Below, piece after piece: positions 43,646 through 54,796 of a stretch of DNA of 64,000 nt. Under the pieces are notes generated by a model that ran no database searches, was not told the origin of the DNA, and was given only the letters and a program-made list of their open reading frames with translations. A program made the translations under genes and the position numbers. Position 1 is the stretch's first letter. Each line of letters begins with the position of its first letter. The stretch is from Achatina immaculata (taxonomy: Eukaryota > Mollusca > Gastropoda > Stylommatophora > Achatinidae): positions 35,292,697 through 35,356,696 of the forward strand of contig CM019701.1 in the NCBI GenBank assembly GCA_009760885.1. Direction: 5' to 3'.

Positions 43646-46309
43646 AAATGGAAAGGATGAAAATCAACATATTAGGAATGAGTGAAGTTAGATGGGCAGG
43701 TGCAGGGAAGATAAACTATGATAAATATACAATAATATATTCAGGAAGTGAGAAACTTGAACGAGGAGTAGGAATAATATTTGACGAACAAACAGCAAGG
43801 ACAATTGTAGGATATTTGAACATCTCCGATCGAGTCCTGCTAGCCCAACTAAAAGGAAAACCAATAAACATAAATATTATACAAGTGTACGCTCCAACAT
43901 CTGAAAGTTCTGAAGAAGATGTACACCTATTTTATAATGACTTAGAGACAGCCCTAAAACACACAAAGTCACATGAAGTTACTATAGTCATGGGAGATTT
44001 TAATGCCAAAGTTGATAAAGGAAGACTTCAGACATCGTTGGTGACTATGGACTGGGGTAGAGTAATGAAAGAGGTTGTAAATTAATTGAATGGGCAAGAA
44101 TACACAACATGGTTGTAGCAAACACCTGGTTTAAACAACATCCTCGAAGACTGGCAAAGTGGAGCAGCCCAGACAAAAAGACGTTTAACCAGATAGACTA
44201 CATATTAATCAACAAACAATTCAATGCATTACTGACAACAAAAACCATGCCAGGAGCTGCCTGCAATAGTGACCATGACCTACTCTGTGGAAAAATTAGA
44301 ATAAAACTAAAGAAAGCATGCAGAAAAGTGAGAAACATCAAACTGAATACAGAACTCCTTAAAAATGACCAAGAACTGTGAGAACAATACAAAGTTATTA
44401 TAACAAATAGATACAATGCAATAGCAAAGATAAATAGTATAGATGAACAATGGGAAATGTTAAGAGATTCTATCCACCAAACTGTTAAGGAGATAATACC
44501 ACCAAAAAAAAGAAGCCTCTAAAAATAAATAGATGACAGACGACATCTTAGGACTCATGAACAAGAGGAGGAGTAAAAATAACGGAGGAAATATAGCAAG
44601 ATAAATAAAGAAATAAGACGCAAATGCAGAGAAGCAAAAGAAGTGTGGTTAAATGAACAGTGCAGACAGATAGAGGACTCTCATAATAAAGACAACAAAA
44701 ACATGCACAAACGAATTAGTGAACTCACAGGCAAAAAAAAAAACAAAATATACCACAGGATGCCTGAAATCGAAAGAAGGTAAAATGTTAACGGGAAAAG
44801 AAGACATTGTGGACAGGTGGACAGAGTATATCGGTGAGCTTTATGGAGGAGAAAAACCTGAATTAACACCAGATACTGAAAACTGTGATGGACCACCAAT
44901 ACTTGAAGATGAAATCATAGATCTCATCAAAAACATGAATAAAGGAAAAGCGACTACCAAAGAAACCACGTGCAAAGAAATGTGATGACACCGGACTATC
45001 AGCCTCTCATATCACATAAGGAAACTACTTCTGAGAATAATTATGAGAAGAACAAGGAAAAAGATAAAAATGGAAATAGCAGATGAACAGTTTGGATTTG
45101 TTGAGGGAAAGTGAACACACAATGCCATTTATGCTTTACGAACACTAGCAGAAAGAGCTTTAGAAGTACAGAAAGATCTCTACTTATGCTTCATTGATTA
45201 CACCAAGGCATTTGACAAGGTGAAACATTATGAAATTATTAAAATGCTTGAAACATCAGTATAGACGCCAAAGACCTGAGGATTGTAAAACATCTATACT
45301 GGCAGCAAGAAGCAGCAATTCGAGTTGAAAATAGAACTGGAAAATATCAACCTATTAAACAAGGGGTGCGACAAGGATGTGTACTATCTCCAGACATTTT
45401 TTCTCTGTACAGCGAGAATATTCTTAGAACGATCATCACAGAACCAGGCATAAAAATTGGAGGATACAATATTAACAACGATCATCACAGAACCAGGCAT
45501 AAAAATTGGAGGATAAATTATTAACAATCTTCGGTATGCTGACGACACAGTACTGATAGCTGAGAACCAACAAGACCTGCAAAATCTCTTGGATAAAATG
45601 GCCAAAGAAAGTGAAAAGAAAGGCCTTACTTTTAACATAAATAAAACAGAGACTATGGTTATATCTAAGAAACAGAATCCACCAACATGCAGTATAAATT
45701 AAACGGAACTATTCTAAAGCAGTGCAGAAATTAAAATACCTTGGAGCAGTAATAACTTCAGATGTATTAGGAACAGAATAGGCCAAGCACAGACTGCATT
45801 TCAGAGAATGAGAAACATATTATCCAACACGTCCTTATCACGGAATATTAGAAAACGAGTCCTAAAATGCTATATTGAACCTATCTTGTTATATGGAAGT
45901 TAATCATGGACAACAGGCAAGTCCGCACAAAAATCATTGGAAGCAGCAGAAATGTAGTTTATTAGAAGAATGTTGCGAATCCCCTGGACAGCAAAAATAA
46001 CTAATGAAGAATGTATGAGAAGAGCTGGAGAGACAAAAAAACCTTGTCAAAAAGATAAGAGAGAGACAATGTACTTTCATAGGACATGCAATGAGAAGAG
46101 GGGGCATAGAAAATATTATAACAACAGGAAAAATAGAAGGAAGAAAATCAAGAGGAAGACCAAGAGAAATGATACTAGACAGTCTGACAGGATGGTGTGA
46201 GAGGAGATCACCAACTGAGCTGATGGCCTGCATGAAGGATCGTGTACTCTGAAGAAGCATAATAGCCAACACCAGTCGGCACGGCACTTGATGATGATGA
46301 TGATGATAT
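43646..46309 (+). mobile_element. LINE-D copy D2, longest LINE-D
   Basis: Starts in the endonuclease N-terminus (MKINILGMSEVRW), then GVGIIFDEQTARTIVGYLNI, IIQVYAPTSESSEEDVHLFY, VMGDFNAKVDKG (43985-44020), WFKQHPRRLAKWSSPDKKTF, NQIDYILINKQFNALL and SDHDLLCGKI (AP-endonuclease SDH-type motif). RT: FIDYTKAFDKVKHYEI near 45190, [16 protein letters not shown] near 45365, a 49-bp tandem duplication, [18 protein letters not shown] near 45530, and the GHAMRRG-equivalent region frameshifted near 46085. The element ends in a (TGATGA)n tail at 46290-46309. It lacks only the first 30-40 codons but is broken by many indels and a deletion at about 44960. Confidence 0.9.
45428..45525 (+). repeat. 49-bp tandem duplication in LINE-D RT
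   Basis: Two copies of a 49-bp unit starting AACGATCATCACAGAACCAG between RT motifs B and C; absent in D1, D3 and D4. It shifts the frame and alone would inactivate this copy. Confidence 0.85.
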
Positions 46310-46915
46310 ATTTCAACCTCGGCTTGAACTTCTAGTTTTGTCGATAGTGTCATTGTTTTTTGTGCCAGACTATACAGGGGTTAAGAGAAATGAAAGAAGG
46401 GATTAAAAAAGATTTCGGCTATAGTAAAGGACGGACAGGCAATGGATCACACAGATATGTCAGTTCAGTAAAGAAGAGTGAAAGGAAGTTGCAAAATGAC
46501 AAATAGCTAATCAAAGGCACCAGAAGTACGGCTTGTATTTTAGGACAGATGTTGTCAGTCATTTCGCGCTGATAATAGATTCAAAAGAGGAGATTATGAA
46601 CGTGTCAGAGTATAAAAATGCCCGTGTTTTCTAACTCCTTCTCCTTATAACTAACATATATTTGTATAATTGTAATATTCCATGTTTTATCTTTAGGTAT
46701 ATGCCTTGCCTAATGAATACCATCTTTTATTTTCTTTTTTTTTTAATTGAGCACTAAAAAAATGAGAAAACACCAACATAAATTACAGTTTTCTTTCCCA
46801 TGTTGTCGCGTAAGAAAAAGCGTTATTTCCACAATCACTGCAAGATAAGTGATAGTATACTAAAGCTAAAACGTCATATTCAACAGTTAATATATTGCTT
46901 CAACTTTTTTTTCAG
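46310..46915. other. upstream intron sequence of the RBM24-like gene (inferred)
   Basis: No coding exon can be seen. It ends in a T-rich polypyrimidine tract and TTTTTTTTCAG at 46905-46915, a good 3' splice site for the next exon. Confidence 0.6.
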
Positions 46916-47028
46916 ATACCCAGCTCCCTATGTTTATCCAGCCTCCTACCTGACTGCAGCTTCAGCTACGTCCCCAAGTGTTCTCACTACCGTGCAAGCC
47001 ACTAGTCCACTTTCCCCATCACCTACTG
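46916..47028 (+). CDS. RBM24: RBM24/RBM38-like protein, penultimate coding exon
   Basis: A 113-nt exon. The first base completes a codon from the upstream exon, then it reads YPAPYVYPASYLTAAS and ends LTTVQATSPLSPSPT plus the first base of a Gly codon. It is bounded by TTTTTTTTCAG (to 46915) and the donor G|GTGAGG (47029). In vertebrate RBM24/38 the region after the RRM is Pro/Ala/Tyr-rich with HYVYPQAF-type wording, matching PYVYPASY here. RBM24/SUP-12 proteins bind GU-rich RNA through one N-terminal RRM and control splicing and mRNA stability, especially in muscle. The RRM exons are outside the window. Reading on past the donor gives GEATDVTLELL and a stop at 47061-47063. Confidence 0.75.
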
Positions 47029-47489
47029 GTGAGGCCACAGATGTTACTTTGGAGTTGCTGTAATTCTCCCTGATTTTCCTTACTTTTGACTTTGTCATAA
47101 ACTTCTATATGTTTATCATTTTTAAAGATGTCAGTGGCTATATTTCCAGGCTTTTAAGTTCTCTTTCTTTCCAATAATTGTAGTTTAATTGCTTCTATTT
47201 CAACGTAATAGATACATGTCTCGGTATGTGTGCCCCAGCTCGTTTAATAAAATTTTACTGTAGATTTATTGTACCATTTATGTAATGTCTAACTGTCGAC
47301 ATTTCTCAGCGCCCTCATTTCAATGACTCGTTTCTTTAAATATCTGCTACCTGGATCTTGCTCATGTACATTAATCCTAGACTCTGGTATATTTCTATTC
47401 ATAAATGAATGATGATGCTCCCTGTAACTATTCTAGTCACAAGAGACAAAGACAGGGGGAAAAATTTACAATGTGAAAAATATAATGTA

Positions 47490-49755
47490 CTTGAGCTGTA
47501 GGGGACCGATTAAAAATCACTACCAAATCGGACTGAAAGTCATTATCTCAGATTGGCTCGTTCTGACGGCAGCAAAAATCTACATAAACTATGCCGATAC
47601 ATACTCTTAGCACTCCGCTATTTTCTTGATAAAGACCCCCACCCCACCAATAACACTGAGACACCGTAATAAGACTTGCAGAGCTGGTGCCCAACCTAAA
47701 TCCTTTTGAATTCAATAGCGAATATTTTTACCAAATCAGTGATGTCGCCATGGAAACTAAAATAGGTCCCAGTCATGCATGTATATTTATGGGTTTCCTG
47801 AAAGTCAAATTATGAGAAACACACACTGTCAGACTCGCAGAATTCTATAAAAGGTACATCGATGATTGTACTGGAATCACTTCTGCCAAAGGAGGAGCTA
47901 GAAAGTTTTATCGAATTCGCCAACTCCCTTAATGAGAACATCAAATTCACCTATGAAATTTCTGACAAGTCTGTCAACTTTCTAGACATCAAATCTATTC
48001 TCATACCTCTGTATTTTACAACCCCACTGACAGCTGCACGTATTTACTTTACACCTCCTTCCATCCTGAAACATGTAAGAACTCCATCCCATACTCCCAA
48101 CTCCTTCGTCATCGCCGCCTATGTCAGAATAACTCGGACTTTATGGATCAATCCAACACATTATTAGAATTTTTTCACCATCACCACTATCCAGAAAATG
48201 TACTTCGGAAAGCATTTAACCGTATCCAACTAGTGAGCCGTGAAGAGACATTCAGGACAAAAAAAACCAAACCTGTAACCTCATCTCACAGAGTCAGATT
48301 AGTACTTCCATTTCACCCACATGATCAGATGGTTAAGAAAATTCTTTATCGTCGTCTGGCACTAATCCAACTCGACCCCAATACTCGCGACATATTCTCT
48401 GATCTACCCCTATTAGCATACAAACGGGAACCAAATCTTAAGGACATATTCGTCCACAGGCACCTGAAGCGGAATCTTGCATATGTTGACATCAGGAAAT
48501 GTAACCCCCTCGCTGTGCTACCTACCCTGTAGTCTGGGAAACGAAAACGATCAATTTTCCCAAAATTATCCTCACTCTCCATGAGGGGTTCATATGCGAG
48601 TCCCGTGATGTGATATATGCCGTCGTATGCAACAGATGTAGGATACCTTATATTGGTGAAACTGGTCTCAAATTAGGAGACCGCATGCAGAAACATCTGT
48701 ATAATATCACCTAACGTACTTCGAAACCAGTCCCTAATCATTTCAGTGGCCCCAACCACAGAGACAAATTTGATTTTCTGGTAACAGCTGAGAAACACAT
48801 AAATGCCTTTGAATGTAAATGTTATAGAAGAGTTCTTCAAATATCGTGGACACAAAAAAGAACAAATATATCTGTACTACAAGAGCTTAATATTGAAGAA
48901 GGCTGGCTAGTAAAGAGGATTAAAGAGAGAAAACTTAAATATTTTGGACACATTAAACGTCATGATAATTTAGTGAAGACTGTATTGGAAGGATACATAA
49001 TGGGAAAAAGAAAAAGAGGAAGACCAAAACGAAGATGGCTGCAAGACATCGTTGACGATCTGCAAATGGATACAGCAGCAGCAGGCCATCTTGCTCACAA
49101 CCAAGAGGCCTACAGGAGTGCTGTTTGGGAGGCAAAGTTCCGCAAGGGACATGCAAATGAATGAATGAGTGGTAACAATCATCAAACAATGCCGATGACA
49201 TAAGCCACCTAGCAGTTGAAAACCGCTACATTCAGGATTATGGGACGCTGGAACCACACTGTATGAACTCCCAATTCAGTTACACCTAAATTCCCCTCTC
49301 CCACAAGCATATTCCCTCTGCACCAACTTCCACTTCATTCTCACTTGCTATGCATGTTTCAAAACCTCCTTACGGCATCACATTACCTTTCTACCCAAAC
49401 TACAATCAGCTATTCCACATTCTCTCGGATAGATTACCATTATACCACTCTCTCCCTTTTCTGAGGTTCCTCCCTCCTCACTTTATGACCAACCTATTAC
49501 ACATTACAAGTCTCTATTTAAACATTCTCAGAACTCCGCCATGCTCATTTCTTTTACAACCCACGGCTAAGTGCTCTATTTATTTTATTTATTCTATTTT
49601 TTATATTCCTACTTTTTACATAGCATTAATGTGAATTCATATTTTATCTTCTTTCTCTATTTCTTTGTCCTGTGTGTTTTTGTATGATTAAGGTTCACAC
49701 TTGAGTGCTTGTTAATTAATAAAATAAAATAACATTTTTTCCTAGTTTATACATT
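47490..49755 (+). mobile_element. Penelope-like element PLE-c with RT core and GIY-YIG
   Basis: The only Penelope here retaining the RT catalytic core. It reads LRYFLDK (about 47612), then in another frame LNPFEFNSEYFYQISDVAME and TKIGPSHACIFMGFL (motif B, usually MGTKMGPSYANLF), FYKRYIDDCTGI near 47842-47877 (motif C, both Asp kept), LESFIEFANSLNENIKFTYE, ISDKSVNFLDIKS, LVLPFHPHDQMVKKILYRRL, LDPNTRDIFSDLPLLAYKRE and LAYVDIRKCN. The GIY-YIG part near 48580-48700 reads CNRCR.PYIGETG-like with GDRMQKHLYNIT. The 3' untranslated region resumes after a LINE-B insertion and ends near 49755 in TTTTTTCCTAGTTTATACAT. Frameshifts and stops throughout. Confidence 0.8.
48787..49169 (+). mobile_element. 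LINE-B 3' fragment nested in PLE-c
   Basis: 383 bp with an open frame: AEKHINAFECKCYRRVLQIS, ELNIEEGWLVKRIKERKLKY, FGHIKRHDNLVKTVLEGYIM, GKRKRGRPKRRWLQDIVDDL, HLAHNQEAYRSAVWEAKFRK, GHANE stop and an ATGAATGA tail. It is flanked by TGGTAACA at 48779-48786 and 49170-49177. The PLE reading is colinear across the site. Confidence 0.85.
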
Positions 49756-50869
49756 TTGTTATCACAGCTTTACTGCAATGGCTTGGCCTATAGTTATACA
49801 CTTATAGTTATCTATACGTATACGTTAATTATTCGTATGTTATATAATTTTCAACTGTTCTTTTAGATTTATTTGTATTGTGCTTTCGTCTTCAAAGTGC
49901 CAGAGCAAATGCCTGCCTTAAAGCATCTGCAAACGTGCTTAAATTGTTCACCTAGTCTGGCCGTATTATAATTTACAAAAGGTTAATTGTTAGAAAATGG
50001 TTGCAAAACAATGTTCATCGAGTTCTAGTCTGAACAAAAGAAATAAGTTGCGATAATAAGGCACTTTCGATGCAATCTCTGGACATCACAAACTGGTATG
50101 TAAATTATTTGCTTGCAAGAATAAGATGTAAATTTACAGTTATAAAAGTATTCTCTATGAACGATATTTAATCATTTACTATTAGCTTACAAATGCCCAC
50201 AAAAAGACAAAGCTGAAAGAAACAAGATTCATACCAACATTCTGTTACCGGTGCCAAACTTGGACACTGCCCACGATAAATATAACAAAATGTTATCACC
50301 AGCGACATGATATGTTTGAGAAAAACAGTAAAAAGGAGAAGAATATATGCAACTCATCATAGCTACATCACCTAAAAATGCAAAGAACAAGACAAAATGA
50401 TGTGATAATACCACGTGCTTTAGGTGGACACTTATTGTCGCATTACCTACAATTTCTAGCAATATAAAACAACAGTAATAAAAAGAAGAAGAAAGTTACG
50501 TTACGGGGAAGTATACATACTAGCAACTAGAGTAAAACTTTTTTTTTACATTCAAGGAATCAAAGTGTGAAGGAGACAGACACTAAATAAGAGAATAATA
50601 GCGATACCTTTTATAAGTAAACAAACAGAAAGAAAGAGTTGAAGGCAGACGGTGAATAAGAAGAACAGTTTTATCAAAATACGTTATAGTTAGAAATCCA
50701 GCAGATGAAAGAAGAACATCTGCAGCAGATGAAATAAGACTATGAACCAAAGAAAATCTTCAGCAGACGTTAGGAACCACCATCTTAAACCTAGCATACA
50801 ATATTATTAACTTGATGTTCAGCAGACACGCAGTATTGTAGTATAACTGCTTTTATGTGGGCTCAAGAG
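49756..50869. other. no recognisable feature (intronic)
   Basis: AT-rich noncoding DNA between PLE-c and the RNase H relic. Confidence 0.5.
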
Positions 50870-51475
50870 ATAAAAATCGTGGATGGGCCGTACTGAAGAA
50901 GTAGTCTACGGGGTAGCCCTTCTGAGAATATAGATCCTGGACAGGAATGTGTACCTACACCACCAAACTTCAAGGCGGCTCTGTCTGTTGTATGTTCACA
51001 TTACATTCAACGAAAGAAACAGAGAGCGTATTCCTGCTGCAGTAGATGCTCAGATCAAAGCACTAATTAGATGATGACGCTGTTATGTATACAGATGGAC
51101 AGGTGATTCGAGGCAAGAGGTGTGTCTGGGCCTTTACGGTCAACTCAAAAGACATAACATTTCACTGTGCTTTTGCTGCAACATCAACCAGCCTCACAAT
51201 GGAAACAAAAGCTCTGAGCTGGCTAGTCAGAAAACTACACGCATGCATGTATCTTGAGTGACTTGATGAACATGCTAAAGAAAATTAAAGTTGGCTCTCT
51301 AATGCAGCAGTGGATCGAATCCTTGCAGATACCATAGATCCATCGACTGACATTCATTTTTGTACCAGGCCACGCAGGTGTGGAAATAAAAGAGCAGATC
51401 AGTTGGCCGACTCCGTTATCATGGCCTGGCAATAGATCCATGCTATAAGAGAAGTTGTTCAAACAAAGTTGTTAG
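50870..51475 (+). pseudogene. LINE RNase H domain relic
   Basis: Encodes DDAVMYTDGQVIRG (51073-51115; the first RNase H Asp in YTDG), VWAFTVNSKDITFHCAFAAT, LTMETKALSWLVRKL (the conserved Glu after LTMExKA), a stop, then IHFCTRPRRCGNKRADQLAD near 51350, the last part of RNase H (functional copies read VPGHAGVxGNxxAD). Several stops. This belongs to I-type LINEs or similar, not to LINE-A to D, which lack RNase H. It is too far from the endonuclease relic at 4480 to be one copy. Confidence 0.7.
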
Positions 51476-51700
51476 AACTGTGAATCAGTGGTGATGTAAA
51501 GAATGAAGGAGTTGGGGGGGGGGCGAAACTTGGAGTGGCAAAAAATGAACGATTCATGAAGAGCTTCAGATGGAAGGTTAAGCAACAATGAACCGGTGTC
51601 AGATTATTCTGTACGCTGAAGGATATTGAAGAGGAGATCGGAGCACCTGTGGATGTGTTCGGAGTTCATGAATGTTGATACTTCTCCCCACATAGTTTCA

Positions 51701-51736
51701 GTTGGTTGGTTGGTTGGTTGGTTGGTTGGTTGGTTT
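51701..51736. repeat. (GGTT)9 microsatellite
   Basis: Perfect tetranucleotide repeat about 95 bp upstream of the 3' splice site of the last RBM24-like exon. Confidence 0.95.
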
Positions 51737-51831
51737 TACAAGTCTAAACAAATGTGTCATTCTTCTATAAATAGTAAAATTATCTTTGATATATTTATTT
51801 ATTTTTGCTTAACATTTTATCCTAATTTCAG

Positions 51832-52070
51832 GTTCTCCCACACAATATGCATTAGACTACGCTGCTGCGTACTCTACGGCGACGGCAGCAGCCCAGTTTG
51901 CGGCTATGGGTTACGAAACCTACAGTCCATATCCAACCTCTGGAAGCACGGCGGGTTATGGGTTAACTCTGCCTGCTGGCTACACGTACGCCGTGCCGCA
52001 ACAGCTAGCTCCCAGTTCGACGCACTTTGCACAGTTTCAGTCCCCGCAGATTCAGGAGCGGTTACAATAG
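51832..52070 (+). CDS. RBM24: RBM24/RBM38-like protein, last coding exon
   Basis: Follows CCTAATTTCAG. Its first two bases complete a Gly codon with 47028, then 78 codons and TAG at 52068-52070. It reads SPTQYALDYAAAYSTATAAA, QFAAMGYETYSPYPTSGSTA, GYGLTLPAGYTYAVPQQLAP and ends FQSPQIQERLQ. The order YAAAYxxxTAAA, YxxYxxYP, AGYxYAVxQ, QxQxxxLQ is that of the RBM24/38 C-terminus, whose vertebrate form ends QPQQLQTDRMQ. The tail is low-complexity Ala/Tyr/Gln and probably disordered. RBM24 versus RBM38 cannot be split from this tail; invertebrates usually have one orthologue. Confidence 0.82.
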
Positions 52071-52186
52071 AGCGTGGTCAAGACATACAGCGTGACGTGT
52101 GACTGGTTGACGCGTTTAAAGCAGGCGAAACACCTGATTTTTCAAACTTGACACAGCCTTTTATGGATAAATTATCTTTATTATAC
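52071..52186 (+). other. 3' untranslated region, start
   Basis: Immediately after the stop. No AATAAA in the first 100 bp; the true 3' end cannot be fixed. The first clear AATAAA motifs downstream lie near 53550-53590. Confidence 0.45.
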
Positions 52187-52429
52187 CGTATTTATCGCCA
52201 AATAAGACACCTATAATACGCACCTATAAATTTTGCAAGTAATATTTTGGAACAAAATTAAAAACCAATATTTTCCTTGAAATAGTCCTCTCCTTTACAA
52301 GGTTTTGCCCAAGAATGGATATACTTCACTTGAACAAAACACGCATCTAACTTTATAAATAATGATATGTAACATAACTACAGTTTACCCTTTAGCTGGC
52401 AAACGACGGTATTATCGAATGATATAGTA

Positions 52430-52478
<49 letters not shown>

Positions 52479-52672
52479 ATGCATCTGTTACCCATGGGAG
52501 TTCATAAAGATGCATATTTGGAAGTCAGTCTAGTACCAGTAAGCTCTATCCTAATGCCTACCCACACCTCACCAGGATGCAGGGTGAATGTTCGAGTGTA
52601 TTTTTTCAAGTGAATGTTCGTGGAGTTTTTTTTTCTCTTCAAGTGCGTCTTAAATGGCGATACATAATCATA
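52187..52672. repeat. MITE-like element with TIRs
   Basis: The left end CCGTATTTATCGCCAAATAA (52188) and the reverse of the right end, TGATTATGTATCGCCATTTA, share a TATCGCCA..TAAGAC core; both are followed inward by a GCACC/GCAC word. About 480 bp, noncoding, with a long TA repeat inside. A second partial left end (CGCCAAATAAGACTTATAAT) follows at 52693. Family not identified. Confidence 0.5.
52434..52475. repeat. TA microsatellite
   Basis: (TA)21 inside the MITE-like element. Confidence 0.95.
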
Positions 52673-52739
52673 CATTATTTATTATAAATTTCTCGCCAAA
52701 TAAGACTTATAATACGCACCTATAAATCTTGCAAGTAAA

Positions 52740-54195
52740 ATGGATGAAGTGTATATAAAGAAAAATCATAATGAAAAATATAAGTTATTAGTAAAGGTGG
52801 TTATGCTATTTAAACTATTTATTAGAACTTTTTGTTTCAAAAAGCTTGGTGTATTTTAAGATATTTTACTTGTCACACATGCAGTTTATTTGTCAGTGTG
52901 CAGATGGAGAACAGTGTCTCTCCATGACTGGGCTGGTGCGAAAAAAAGAAAAATGAAAACAAAAAATAACAAAAACAATTGAATTAAAAGAGTGAAATGA
53001 AAAAAAGAAAAGAAAAGATCACTAAGGATAATCATAAGTTTTTCAAAGCCGAAATGCAAAATGTGAAAAATTTTTAATCTATTTTCAAACCTATATCCTC
53101 TGCTTTATAAAATCATATATTTGCTTTCATTCAGTGTTGAATGAAACAATTACCTATGCACCAAAAACAAATGAAGAAAGCAAATAGATCACAATGCACA
53201 CATTTTCAAAGCGTTATAACGCACATATAAACTTCTTTAGCGCACTCAGTTTACACTAGTGTGTTCCTAATTGTTCCTAAACACTGGTCATTTGTTCTGT
53301 AGAACTCTGTATCTGTCCATGACTGAAACTTGATGAAAATTACATGACATATCTGCCAGTGACGTACCTAGGAGGGTATGTGGCATTTGGTGCAGATCAT
53401 CTTCTTAACACCACCACTCTACCCTCATCGCCGACTTATATGACAAAATTGCTTCCAGTAATATTAGTGAAATGAAACAAAAAATAATTATGGGCATTAA
53501 AGGAAACAAGAAATACATAACACAGAAAAATTCTTTTATCGAATTTTGCGAATAAATATAAAATTACGGCAGTTTAAAAATAAAATAAATATCATGTGCA
53601 ATGTAGGAGAAAAAGCAGTGAGTTAATTTTTTTTCGTTAACATATTTCTGGATAAAATTCTGGGAAAAAACGTATACAGAAACATACTGTTGTGTGCAAC
53701 AATAGATAACAGCAATTCAGATTTTATTTTCATGACTTTACTTCTGCAGATATGTCAGTGACATAAATGAAATCATCAAAAACTGTTCTTCCTTGAACAT
53801 TCATGTCAAGTACTGCCGGATATGCCAGTCTGTCATGGCTCACAATTAATCGAAGAGGACTTTTTGCTAATTTAAATTTGAAAAAGTGTCTTCCTATAAA
53901 GCAGTATAAATATCAACAGCCTCTAACATAAAGATGGATTGAAAGTTAGGCATGAAAATCTTGCTTCACAACAACATTTAAGAAATTGCAAAACTCTCCA
54001 GTCTACGTTTTTTTCGATTTAAGGGACTTAAATCTCTATAATGTCTAATGTCTCTATAATTTTTGAACTACAATATAATCACTAGATTCGTTATAAATAT
54101 CTCTTACATTCTGATTTCTTTATAAAAAAAAACAAAATTTTTCTTCATCTAAACCAAGAGAAAAAAAATAGTTGAATGAAAGCGAAAATTGTTAT
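52740..54195. other. no recognisable gene
   Basis: About 1.45 kb of AT-rich noncoding DNA downstream of the RBM24-like gene; may include its 3' untranslated region. Confidence 0.45.
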
Positions 54196-54198
54196 CAT

Positions 54199-54280
54199 GT
54201 CAGTGGTTCTCAACCCCTGGACCCCGGCCAAAGGTGGGCCATGATAGGGAGTACTGTGGGCCGCGCTGAAGTCTCAAAGC
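54199..54280 (+). other. hAT-like terminus (tentative)
   Basis: CAGTGGTTCTCAACCCCTGG followed by a GTGGGCC word and an A-run is the usual look of a hAT left end. No matching right end or transposase was found in the next 600 bp. Confidence 0.35.
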
Positions 54281-54796
54281 AGCAAAAAAAAAAAAGAGAA
54301 AAGTAGTTACAACAACAAATTATTTCGCATTTTTCACGCAAGGCATAGGCACTAGGGGCAGACAGCACGGATGCAAGCAGCAGAATTGTAGGTAGCTTTA
54401 TTAGTATGTCCGCAGTGCGGCTATTGGAGAAAGGATGGTCCGGACAGGTTTCTTCCATCATCAAACAGAAATGTGACGTACATAAAATTTCTCTTTTAAA
54501 GTGCATCACTTTTGAAGTGCGACACCGGCGCCTTTCTGACCGCGTTACTGAAACGTGCAGTTTTATAATGTAATTTTAGAGAACAGTAGGCGTATATTCT
54601 GCAAGAGAGCAGAAGTGAAATAAAATTCTCATCAATTGATTTATTTCAGCCAGAATAGACATGCCGGAAAGCATGCCATATTTAAGGTAAATGAAAATAA
54701 CTTTTGTGTAGCAATGAATATGCAGTTAAACATGTAGAGAAAATTTTGCATAATACTTTATAAAACTAGATGTATACCTTGCAAATATCAGTACCA

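Larger units (their letters stand above)
47029..51831 (+). other. intron of the RBM24-like gene, 4.8 kb, phase 1
   Basis: GT donor at 47029-47030 and AG acceptor at 51830-51831 (CCTAATTTCAG). It contains an AATAAA at 47246-47251, a Penelope relic (47490-49755) with a nested LINE-B, about 1.1 kb of unassigned sequence (49756-50869), an RNase H relic and a (GGTT)9 repeat. All named insertions are inactive. Confidence 0.7.

Noticed and set aside
51626..52102. 158-codon frame ending past the RBM24-like stop
   Set aside because: Out of frame with the conserved exon and includes the GGTT microsatellite; the exon reading with the 3' splice site at 51831 is far better supported.
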